A stretch of 8,195 nucleotides of DNA from Bdellovibrio sp. (lineage in GTDB: Bacteria > Bdellovibrionota > Bdellovibrionia > Bdellovibrionales > Bdellovibrionaceae): assembly GCA_017745015.1 (NCBI GenBank), contig JAGIAF010000156.1, forward strand, positions 1-8,195, given 5' to 3'. A program made the translations under genes and the position numbers. Positions 1 through 5,597 of this stretch are shown one piece after another (within the stretch, counting starts at the first letter, position 1; every line of letters begins with the position of its first letter). The notes beneath the pieces were generated by a model. It was not told the DNA's origin and made no database searches. It saw only the letters and a program-made list of their open reading frames with translations.

Positions 1-3
1 GGC

Positions 4-147
4 TTAGCCCATCTCGGCTCCCTTGTTTGGCAAGGCCACCCTAATCCCAGCGATCTGGAATGGGGCGGATGTATTGATTTCGCCGGTTTTGGTGTTCCAA
101 GCGTACGCGCGGCCATCCTCTGGGATTTCAGCTAAATTGATTTTCAT
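4..147 (-). CDS. 47-residue ORF with DUF177/YceD-like N-terminus, possibly a truncated gene
   Basis: This short minus-strand ORF runs from an ATG at 147 to a TAA at 4-6. A GGAG ribosome site lies 8 bases before the ATG, and a plausible sigma70-type promoter lies further upstream (199-227), so it looks expressed. Its first 25 or so residues (starting MKINLAEIPEDGR, then a W-N-T-K-T-G-E-I-N stretch) resemble the start of DUF177/YceD proteins, which are about 150-180 residues long and usually sit before rpmF. The remaining 22 residues do not look like that family, and the CxxC part is absent. It may be a gene broken by a deletion or frameshift just beyond the window edge, or an unrelated small protein. 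The family resemblance is from memory and is weak. Confidence 0.4.
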   Translation of the reverse strand: MKINLAEIPEDGRAYAWNTKTGEINTSAPFQIAGIRVALPNKGAEMG

Positions 148-198
148 ATGAGTAGCTCCAATTTCAGCCCGCTCCTTGAGGGTGCGGACGGACGGATC

Positions 199-227
199 GT
201 TGTAGTAGAAATGGGGCGGTAGGTCAA
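199..227 (-). promoter_or_regulatory. Putative sigma70-type promoter for the 47-residue ORF
   Basis: On the minus strand a -35 box TTGACC (222-227) is followed after 17 bases by a -10 box TACAAC (199-204). Both match the consensus well enough, and the spacing is ideal. The predicted transcript starts near 192 and reaches the ATG at 147 through a leader of about 45 bases containing two purine-rich stretches, the nearer of which (GGAG) suits the start codon. Confidence 0.4.
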
Positions 228-315
228 GGTCTGTTTTGGACTAGGCCCCATTGCGGTTTTAAGCCCTGGGAGTAGTCTATAACCGGATAGTAAATCCTCG
301 GTAAAGGAGGCAGTT

Positions 316-1179
316 ATGGCAACTCTCAGAGTAAATGGCCGCGATCTTTACTATGAAGACCACGGACCGAAAAATGCTCCTGCCATTGTCCTTAGCCCTT
401 TGCTTTTCACAAACAGCTCTGTTTATGAACCTGTCATTCGTATGTTAGCGGACGACTTCAGAGTCATTGTTTATGACCATCGTGGCTTTGGAAAAAGCGC
501 AGGTCCCGCGAATACTAGTATAGAAGAAAGCGCTAAGGATGTGGCGGCCCTTATTGAAAATCTTGATATTGGTCCTTGTCACTTCGTCGGCAACTGTTTA
601 GGTGCCTTTGTTGGGTTGCAACTCGCCGTAGATCGATCTGATCTATTGAAAGGTTGTGTGCTCATGGGTGTCTCTGCAGAAGCTGAAAAAGAAGAATCTT
701 TGAAACAAATGGAAGAATTCTTCGCTAACGCTCGTAAAAACGGAATGAAAGACAGCGCTGAAGGCTTTGCGCAAATGTGGTTTGGTTCAAGCTTCCGCGC
801 GACGAAAGATCCAATTCAAGTCACTCGACGAGAACGCTGGATCCATGAAGTTGCGAAAGTAAAACCAGAAAACGTTGAATTGGCGAGCCAACTCGTCCAT
901 CACAAAGATCTCAGCAAAGATCTTTCTAAAATTACGTGTGATTTGCTCGTCATGGCGGGTGATGAAGAATCCCCAGAAGCGATCGAATCCTATAAAAAAC
1001 TCGTAAAAGCTGTGAATGGCGCTGAGTTCAAACTCATCCATCACGCCGGTTACGCACTCGTTATTGAACAACCTGAAGAAGTTGCTGAAAACATCAGACA
1101 CTTCTGCAGTAAAGTAGATCGTCATGTCGCTTACAAATCTCAACATGTCTCTCGTGATTTGGGCGCGAGGGCTTTGTAG
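316..1179 (+). CDS. Alpha/beta-hydrolase-fold protein with altered catalytic residues
   Basis: A 287-residue cytoplasmic protein with no signal peptide. The alpha/beta-hydrolase fold is shown by the strand-turn segment VIVYDHRGFGKSAGP (50-64), a nucleophile elbow GNCLG (92-96), an acid-bearing LVMAGDEE (211-218) and the C-terminal AGYALVIEQPEEV (244-256). The start resembles 3-oxoadipate enol-lactonase (PcaD)-like proteins. Three key positions are unusual. The nucleophile is Cys94 instead of Ser. The usual HG oxyanion segment reads SP (27-28). The catalytic His that normally follows AG is Tyr246. Asp216 is in place. It may be a Cys-type hydrolase using another His (242 or 243 are near) or a non-catalytic member. 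About 20 residues extend past the usual family end. A strong AAAGGAGG site (303-310) lies 5 bases before the ATG. It appears to be a single-gene unit ending in a terminator. The substrate is unknown. Confidence 0.88.
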   Translation: MATLRVNGRDLYYEDHGPKNAPAIVLSPLLFTNSSVYEPVIRMLADDFRVIVYDHRGFGKSAGPANTSIEESAKDVAALIENLDIGPCHFVGNCLGAFVGLQLAVDRSDLLKGCVLMGVSAEAEKEESLKQMEEFFANARKNGMKDSAEGFAQMWFGSSFRATKDPIQVTRRERWIHEVAKVKPENVELASQLVHHKDLSKDLSKITCDLLVMAGDEESPEAIESYKKLVKAVNGAEFKLIHHAGYALVIEQPEEVAENIRHFCSKVDRHVAYKSQHVSRDLGARAL

Positions 1180-1205
1180 ATATTTAAGAGCGAAATGACT
1201 AGGGA

Positions 1206-1234
1206 GGCGCCTTCCAGCAAGAGGCGCTTTTCTT
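1206..1234 (+). terminator. Intrinsic terminator after the hydrolase gene
   Basis: The 6-bp stem GCGCCT (1207-1212) pairs with AGGCGC (1222-1227) around a 9-base loop and is followed by TTTTCTT. It lies 27 bases after the hydrolase stop codon. The opposite strand has no T-run after the hairpin, so it should stop plus-strand transcription much better than the incoming minus-strand operon. Confidence 0.75.
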
Positions 1235-1239
1235 GTGGG

Positions 1240-2175
1240 TTATTTCAAATAAAGATCTGAAGCTTTTGGTGAGGACTTGATCTGTTTTAGGTCTTTCAAT
1301 TGCTTTACCAAAGTAGTCCAGCGCTCATCTGTCATCGAACCCAGCACTTCGCCTTTAACTTCAATCAATGGTTTTTGAATGTCAGCAGCCTTATCGAAAG
1401 TTGCCAGATCCAAGGCTTTATTAAGACTTGCCATGTGCTTATTTGTCGCTTTGGCGTCATGCAAATAGTTAGCCCATGATTCGCGAGTGGCTGTAATCAT
1501 CTTTTTAACGAGTTCTGGATTCTTTTTAATTGTTTCTTCGCGAGCTGCAAGAACCACCAGATATGGATTAAAACCTTCATCTGCAATCAAGAAGCTTTTT
1601 ACTTTTGCGCCGGCCTTTTCAGCACTCAAAGGTTCTGTCGTGATGAAACCTTGTTGTGAGAAGTTCTTATCGTTTACAAAATTCGTTACGCCACCCAAAT
1701 ATGGAACGATATTAACTTTAGGTTTTCCGAATTTGTTAGCTAGATATTGGTAATAGGGAAGTCCGGACTGAATCGATAATGTGCCTTGAGATTCAAAAAC
1801 GTCTTTGATGTTTTTAAAGTTCTTCTCTGCGTGAGTCATGATGATGTACGGAGAAGTCTGGTAAACCGCAAAGAGCCCGATGATCTTGTTTTTGGAATTT
1901 CTATCTTGAGACAAGATGATTTCATCCGCACTGACTATCGCAAAATCAGTTTTACCATTGGCAAGCATTTGAACTGTTGGCGTTCCGGAACCACCTTCTG
2001 TGATCGTCAAGTTGATCCCGTGCTTTTCATAAGTCTTATCTAATTGCCCTGCATAGAAACCACCAAACTCTGGTTCCGCTTTCCAGTTAAGAGCCAAAGA
2101 CACGGCTTCAGGCTTCGTGTTTGCGAAAGTAGTCAGACTTGTCAGAATAAGCAAAGAAGCTAATACGGATTTCAT
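1240..2175 (-). CDS. ABC transporter periplasmic substrate-binding protein, NMT1/THI5 type
   Basis: The protein has 311 residues. A Sec signal peptide covers residues 1-18 (hydrophobic core LASLLILTSLTTFA, likely cut before NTK). There is no lipobox cysteine, so the mature form should be free in the periplasm. The mature N-terminus (SLALNWKAEPEFGGFYAG, 26-43) followed by a G-I-N-L-T-I segment, a GGSGTP loop (61-66) and MLANGKTDFAIVSADE (70-85) is typical of the NMT1/THI5-like and SsuA/TauA-like binding proteins. These capture thiamine pyrimidine precursors, sulfonates or similar small molecules. The ligand cannot be decided from these motifs. It is last in the operon; its ATG overlaps the permease stop (ATGA), with an AGGAG site 5 bases upstream. 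The spacer ahead of the operon holds no recognisable TPP riboswitch, which gives no support for a thiamine role. Confidence 0.88.
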   Translation of the reverse strand: MKSVLASLLILTSLTTFANTKPEAVSLALNWKAEPEFGGFYAGQLDKTYEKHGINLTITEGGSGTPTVQMLANGKTDFAIVSADEIILSQDRNSKNKIIGLFAVYQTSPYIIMTHAEKNFKNIKDVFESQGTLSIQSGLPYYQYLANKFGKPKVNIVPYLGGVTNFVNDKNFSQQGFITTEPLSAEKAGAKVKSFLIADEGFNPYLVVLAAREETIKKNPELVKKMITATRESWANYLHDAKATNKHMASLNKALDLATFDKAADIQKPLIEVKGEVLGSMTDERWTTLVKQLKDLKQIKSSPKASDLYLK

Positions 2176-2924
2176 AATTCTCCTGCAGGAAAGGGTCTGC
2201 GTAAATTAATCAGGCGATGAACAAGGTTGAGAGTTCCCATAAAAAGAAGTCCCATCACAGATAATAGAATCAAAGCTCCAAAGACGATGTCCACTCTCTG
2301 CTGAGTGCGAGCGGCATCAATCATAGCGCCTAAGCCGCCACCTGCGACAAACTCCCCAGCTATCGCTCCGATGATAGACAAACCTGCGGAGACCTTTAGT
2401 CCGGAGTATATATAAGGGTAGGCGACGGGGAGTTGAAGTTTCCAAAGAGTTTTCAAAGCACTCCCGTGATAAACACGGAAAAGGTCCTTTTGTGCTGATG
2501 AAGCGCTCTCAAGTCCCATCAACGTATTCGCGATAATTGGGAAGATTGAGACGATAAAGCTTGATGCGATGACCGTTGGTGCTCCGAAGCCGAAATAAAT
2601 CACTAATAGCGGCGCCACAGCGATGATTGGAACTGTTTGGAAGAACACTGCGAATGGCAAGATCGCCTTTTTAAGAAGATCTGAAAGCGAGAAAACGATG
2701 GCAATCAAACTGCCGATTAAAATACTTAATCCCAAACCATAAAGTGTATTCTTTAAAGTTTGCAGAAACGATGTAACATAATCTATTTTCATCTCAAGAA
2801 GTGTATTCCAAACAGAGCTTGGTGCTGGAATCAATGTTTCATGGATCACGTCTTGTTTGATCAATACTTGCAAAATCGCAGTCACGAAAACGAAGAAAAT
2901 AAAGGCTGGAGTCAGGCGTTTCAT
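2172..2924 (-). CDS. ABC transporter permease, ThiX/SsuC/TauC-like
   Basis: A 250-residue inner-membrane protein of the binding-protein-dependent transport family, of normal length. Hydrophobic segments are visible near residues 7-22, 60-80, 88-112, 117-135, 180-195 and 213-235. The segment FQTVPIIAVAPLLVIYFGFG (95-114) is characteristic of the nitrate/sulfonate/pyrimidine-precursor permease subgroup. The cytoplasmic EAA-type coupling loop, which docks on the ATPase, falls around 150-180 (G-S-A-L ... L-P-V-A-Y-P ... S-G-L-K). It presumably works as a homodimer, since only one permease gene is present. Its ATG overlaps the ATPase stop and its stop overlaps the binding-protein start, each by 4 bp. 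Confidence 0.9.
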   Translation of the reverse strand: MKRLTPAFIFFVFVTAILQVLIKQDVIHETLIPAPSSVWNTLLEMKIDYVTSFLQTLKNTLYGLGLSILIGSLIAIVFSLSDLLKKAILPFAVFFQTVPIIAVAPLLVIYFGFGAPTVIASSFIVSIFPIIANTLMGLESASSAQKDLFRVYHGSALKTLWKLQLPVAYPYIYSGLKVSAGLSIIGAIAGEFVAGGGLGAMIDAARTQQRVDIVFGALILLSVMGLLFMGTLNLVHRLINLRRPFPAGEL

Positions 2925-3670
2925 GCTTTTAACCCCGCAGAAATCTCTTGAATGATTTTATTGAAGCTTTCGGAAGTTCTTAAGGAATCGTCGCGCTTGA
3001 TTGGTAAATCCAATTTGCGATCCAAAGTCACTCGGCCACCTGGACCTTTCAACAAGACCACGCGCTCTGATAAGAATGTCGCTTCCAACAAAGAATGCGT
3101 TACGAAAATCACCGTGAGCTTTTCTTGCTGCCACAGATCGCGCAATTGAATCTGCATTTCATATCGTGTGATCTCATCAAGGGCCGCGAAGGGTTCGTCC
3201 ATCAGAAGTAATCTTGGTTTTGGTGCTAAGGCTCTGGCCAAAGACACGCGCATCTTCATGCCACCGGAAAGCTGGTGCGGAAACAGATGCTGACTGTCTT
3301 GAAGTTTTACTTGAGTAAGTATCTTTAAGACACGGTCTTTGATTTCATCTTGGGAAATTTCTTTAAGAGCTGGACTGAGTTCAAATGGAAGTGCGACGTT
3401 TTCATAAACGGTCTTCCACGGAAGTAAGTTGGCATCTTGAAAGACGAATCCAAAATGTCCCGCAGACTCTTCATCAAGTTCAACCAGACCACCTGTTGGT
3501 GATTCAAGGCCTGCTATGAGGCGAAGCACTGTTGATTTTCCGCAGCCTGATGGTCCCACCAAAGAAACAAAACTTCCTTGCTGGATCTCAAGATTGAGAT
3601 TTTGAATCACTTCGCGCTGGTGGAAGCTTTTCTTGAGATTTTCAAGGCGAATGCTGGAAACTTCAGACAT
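2921..3670 (-). CDS. ABC transporter ATP-binding protein, SsuB/TauB/ThiZ-like
   Basis: A 249-residue cytoplasmic ATPase with every motif intact: Walker A GPSGCGKST (39-47), Q-loop FVFQDANLLPW (75-85), signature LSGGMKMRVSLARAL (134-148), Walker B RLLLMDEP (153-160), D-loop ALD (163-165) and switch histidine in FVTHS (His192). The Q-loop LLPW form and the length match the nitrate/sulfonate/taurine/pyrimidine importer group. It powers import through the permease encoded next. Its ATG comes 2 bases after the oxygenase stop codon and has only a weak ribosome site, so translation probably depends on ribosomes finishing the gene before it. Confidence 0.93.
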   Translation of the reverse strand: MSEVSSIRLENLKKSFHQREVIQNLNLEIQQGSFVSLVGPSGCGKSTVLRLIAGLESPTGGLVELDEESAGHFGFVFQDANLLPWKTVYENVALPFELSPALKEISQDEIKDRVLKILTQVKLQDSQHLFPHQLSGGMKMRVSLARALAPKPRLLLMDEPFAALDEITRYEMQIQLRDLWQQEKLTVIFVTHSLLEATFLSERVVLLKGPGGRVTLDRKLDLPIKRDDSLRTSESFNKIIQEISAGLKA

Positions 3671-3672
3671 TC

Positions 3673-4287
3673 TTAAACCCAGTCATAGTTAAAGCTAATA
3701 CTAATGCGTTCTTTATCAGATTGATTGGCTGGAACTTCATGACGAAGCCAGCTTTCAAATAGCACCACGTTGCCTTCCTGAGGCTGCAAAGAATAGTGTC
3801 GCTTGTTGGCGTCCTTTGCATGGTGTTTGCGCGGCGGAGAGGCCATGAAGGAATCCAAACGTGGATCTTCAAATTTAATCGCAGAGCTATTCTTTGGCGT
3901 TTGAACATAATAAGTCCCGCTAATTACTGAAAGCGGGTGAAGATGCATCGTGTGGATTACGTTTGAAGGCATGATATTAATCCAGCAAGAGCTCATCTTA
4001 AGTTCCTTGGGATTGATATCCATTTCTAGATGCTTCACAAATTTGCGTACATGTTTAAAGATGTCTTTTTCTAGAAGTTCAAACGTCGTTGAGATCTGAT
4101 GAAGTTGCGCGATCGAACCATAAGATGTGTAGCCGCCCGGATAGTTCTTTTTCGACCAGATCTGACCTTCTTCATCAATCTCTGAAAATTTCTGAGCTTC
4201 TTGTTTGATCTCTCTATTAAGCTGAATGATTCCAGAAGATTTCAAAGGAGCGTAATAAACAGAGGTTGGAAAAAGGGTTTTAATCAT
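3673..4287 (-). CDS. 2OG-Fe(II) oxygenase-like protein (TIGR02466/PF13759-type)
   Basis: The protein has 204 residues from the ATG at 4287, or 209 from an in-frame GTG at 4302. The ATG is chosen because family members tend to begin with a short lead into FPTSVY; neither start has a clear ribosome site. Numbered from the GTG, recognisable family segments are GGYTSYGSI (56-64), HTMHLHPLSVISGTYYV (117-133), a FEDPR turn (144-148), EGNVVLFESWLRHEV (176-190) and ERISISFNYDW (198-208). In the double-stranded beta-helix fold the HLH(P) pair (120/122) and His188 would bind iron, and Arg199 would hold 2-oxoglutarate. The substrate of this family is not known to me. It is first in the operon with the ABC importer, so it may act on the imported compound. 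It is not a TauD homologue. Confidence 0.78.
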   Translation of the reverse strand: MIKTLFPTSVYYAPLKSSGIIQLNREIKQEAQKFSEIDEEGQIWSKKNYPGGYTSYGSIAQLHQISTTFELLEKDIFKHVRKFVKHLEMDINPKELKMSSCWINIMPSNVIHTMHLHPLSVISGTYYVQTPKNSSAIKFEDPRLDSFMASPPRKHHAKDANKRHYSLQPQEGNVVLFESWLRHEVPANQSDKERISISFNYDWV

Positions 4288-4305
4288 ATCAGTCTGATCC
4301 ACTTC

Positions 4306-4321
4306 TGGGAGATCACTCCCA
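4306..4321 (-). promoter_or_regulatory. Hairpin/dyad at the predicted 5' end of the oxygenase-ABC operon
   Basis: A perfect 6-bp dyad, TGGGAG and CTCCCA around the four bases ATCA, lies between the putative -10 box (4325-4330) and the first start codon. The transcript is predicted to begin close to 4318, so this would be an mRNA 5' stem-loop or a repressor operator overlapping the start site. The symmetry is seen; the role is inferred. Confidence 0.35.
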
Positions 4322-4324
4322 CGT

Positions 4325-4364
4325 CTTATAATGAGACGATAGAGTGTGTTTAAATCGATTTCAA
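4325..4364 (-). promoter_or_regulatory. Putative promoter of the oxygenase-ABC operon
   Basis: Two overlapping minus-strand readings exist. One has a -35 box TTGAAA (4359-4364) and a -10 box TATCGT (4336-4341) with 17-bp spacing. The other uses the better -10 box TATAAG (4325-4330) with a poor -35 box. Either would give a leader of roughly 30-40 bases. No THI-box or other riboswitch core was recognised here. Confidence 0.4.
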
Positions 4365-4446
4365 GATGCGCTGAACAATCCGTTTACAGCCGCTTGCCGT
4401 GATTGGTCTCACCCCGGTGTCAAATCCAATAAAATGGATCCGATCT

Positions 4447-4480
4447 TGGCATCACCGTTGCTTTAATGAATGGCATTACC
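4447..4480 (+). repeat. Direct repeat TGGCAT[C/T]ACC upstream of the secreted orphan
   Basis: TGGCATCACC (4447-4456) and TGGCATTACC (4471-4480) match at 9 of 10 bases, with starts 24 bases apart. The second copy touches the AAGGAG ribosome site (4481-4486) of the gene at 4493. They could be paired regulator sites or leader RNA elements, or a chance duplication. Confidence 0.4.
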
Positions 4481-4492
4481 AAGGAGTGAAAC

Positions 4493-4822
4493 ATGAAAAA
4501 GCAACTTCTCATCGCCATCGTATCTTTGATCCCAGCTATCGGTTTCGCAAAAACTGATTTCGGTTCGATCATTACAGAGAACGTTAAGGCGCAAGACGAA
4601 CTACACCAAGCAGTTCGCCAAGATGTTGATCAAGCTCGTGGTACAGTTGCCAAAAAAGACGTTCGCGAGCGCATCGTGATCGTTGAAAACTCTGGTGTGT
4701 CTTACAACGCTCCAACGAGCAAATCACTTTTGGCGTTCAAAAAAGAAAAGACGAACTACCGTCCTTCTGAAGCAAAACAGTTCGACCGTTTGGCTAACGA
4801 AATCCATAGCGTCGATCAATAA
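4493..4822 (+). CDS. Small secreted protein of unknown function
   Basis: The protein has 109 residues. A clear Sec signal peptide covers residues 1-19 (MKK, then a hydrophobic LLIAIVSLIPAIGFA), probably cut before KTD, and leaves a mature protein of about 90 residues. There is no lipobox. The mature part is polar and highly charged, with no cysteine and no membrane segment. It has a likely helical, Q/D/R-rich stretch (33-52) and a basic region (77-95). I recognise no family. AAGGAG (4481-4486) sits 6 bases before the ATG, supporting good expression. A strong terminator follows directly, so it is a monocistronic periplasmic or exported protein. It is divergent from the oxygenase-ABC operon and could share regulation through the 190-bp spacer. 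Confidence 0.78.
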   Translation: MKKQLLIAIVSLIPAIGFAKTDFGSIITENVKAQDELHQAVRQDVDQARGTVAKKDVRERIVIVENSGVSYNAPTSKSLLAFKKEKTNYRPSEAKQFDRLANEIHSVDQ

Positions 4823-4855
4823 GAGTCCTTAAAAGACTCCTAAATTCTACCCCCT

Positions 4856-4891
4856 AAAGGCGTCGGCTTCCCCTCCGGCGCTTTTCTCTTT
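4856..4891 (+). terminator. Intrinsic terminator after the secreted orphan
   Basis: GCGTCGG (4860-4866) pairs with CCGGCGC (4875-4881), including one G-U pair. The stem extends outward through AAAG against TTTT, and CTCTTTTT follows. A smaller hairpin, GAGTC (4823-4827) with GACTC (4835-4839), precedes it right after the stop codon. On the minus strand only a short T-run follows the stem, so it may weakly serve the converging recombinase gene, whose stop is at 4892. Confidence 0.85.
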
Positions 4892-5425
4892 TTAAAGGAT
4901 GAGTTTGCGAAGCTCTTGTTGCGAGTAAACGTAGTCCGCATAGACCATGGTATTTGCGATATTTCTGTGTCCCAAAGCCACCTGAACCAGACGGATATCC
5001 CGGGACTTCTTATAAAGCTCGATAGCGAAAGTATGCCTTAAAGAGTGGAACTTCTTTGGAACGGGGCGATACATTTCCCAGATCTGGTACATCCGCGGAT
5101 AAGTGATAGGAAAAACCGACGTGCCGCCTTGCTTTTCAGCGAAGCGATGAAGTCTTCCAAAAATCTCGGAATGAATGGGAATTTCGCGGTCATTGGAACC
5201 CTTTAAACCCCGGATAAAGATGCTTTCATCGTAGGGGTTTAAATCGGACCTTTGAATATTGAGAATTTCCTGGGCCCGGGCGCCGGTCTTCAAAGCCACC
5301 CAAAACATCAAACAATTGCGTGGATCCTTGTCTTGAAAATCCGTGAGAATTTTTCGCAATCTGTCGACCTCGGGTTCGAGGAGATATTTGTTCTTATTAA
5401 GTTGATACCGAGATGCCGTAGCCAT
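4892..5425 (-). CDS. Single-domain tyrosine recombinase
   Basis: The protein has 177 residues and contains the catalytic domain of tyrosine recombinases only. All active-site residues are visible: Arg50 in TGARAQEIL, Lys75 in the beta-hairpin GLKGSNDREIP, His127 and Arg130 in HSLRHTF, His153 in LGHRN, and nucleophile Tyr162 in MVYADY, 9 residues after His153 as usual. The N-terminal SAM-like core-binding domain and any arm-binding domain are absent, unlike XerC/D (about 300 residues). Fim-type DNA invertases (about 200 residues) are a size match. An in-frame stop lies just before the ATG, so the ORF cannot be longer. No convincing ribosome site precedes the ATG, and the predicted promoter places the transcript start at the ATG itself. 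It faces away from the HTH gene across an AT-rich palindromic spacer. It could be a phase-variation or Xer-like enzyme, or a domesticated remnant of a mobile element. Confidence 0.88.
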   Translation of the reverse strand: MATASRYQLNKNKYLLEPEVDRLRKILTDFQDKDPRNCLMFWVALKTGARAQEILNIQRSDLNPYDESIFIRGLKGSNDREIPIHSEIFGRLHRFAEKQGGTSVFPITYPRMYQIWEMYRPVPKKFHSLRHTFAIELYKKSRDIRLVQVALGHRNIANTMVYADYVYSQQELRKLIL

Positions 5426-5430
5426 AACCC

Positions 5431-5460
5431 ATCATTCAAAAGTCGGGGTGGGTCTGACAA
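5431..5460 (-). promoter_or_regulatory. Putative promoter of the recombinase gene (leaderless?)
   Basis: On the minus strand TTGTCA (5455-5460, 5 of 6 consensus bases) is followed after 18 bases by AATGAT (5431-5436, 4 of 6). Only five bases separate the -10 box from the ATG at 5425, so transcription would start at or beside the start codon. This agrees with the missing ribosome site but rests on consensus matching alone. Confidence 0.3.
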
Positions 5461-5472
5461 GGGTTATTGTCT

Positions 5473-5538
5473 GACGCATTGCATTCAAAGTGTTGATACG
5501 TAAACACAATGATATTTATACATACTAGACGCAATGCA
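5473..5538 (+). repeat. Direct repeat GACGCA[T/A]TGCA
   Basis: GACGCATTGCA (5473-5483) and GACGCAATGCA (5528-5538) match at 10 of 11 bases, with starts 55 bases apart. Each also holds a 7-mer that is the reverse complement of the other's (GCATTGC and GCAATGC). They lie just upstream of the predicted recombinase promoter and may be binding sites for its regulator or for the recombinase itself. Confidence 0.4.
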
Positions 5539-5597
5539 GCAATGAAATACCCAGTATAACAACCATATTAAAACATCAATAATTTCAGCTACATAAC

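Noticed and set aside
787..1146. A 119-codon minus-strand ORF opposite the hydrolase gene
   Set aside because: It is Phe-rich, as expected from reading antisense to a Glu/Lys-rich gene, and the plus frame has clear hydrolase motifs and a strong ribosome site.
3663..3908. An 81-codon minus-strand ORF overlapping the 3' part of the oxygenase gene
   Set aside because: It lies in another frame of a gene whose own frame carries the family motifs (EGNVVLFESWLRHEV, RISISFN), so it is a shadow.
4303..4492. A possible TPP riboswitch ahead of the THI5-like transporter operon
   Set aside because: Read on the minus strand I find neither the CTGAGA element nor the other conserved THI-box segment in this spacer.
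5252..5503. An 83-codon plus-strand ORF overlapping the recombinase start and the spacer
   Set aside because: It is antisense to conserved recombinase motifs for most of its length, has no protein-like pattern or ribosome site, and is best explained as a shadow frame.
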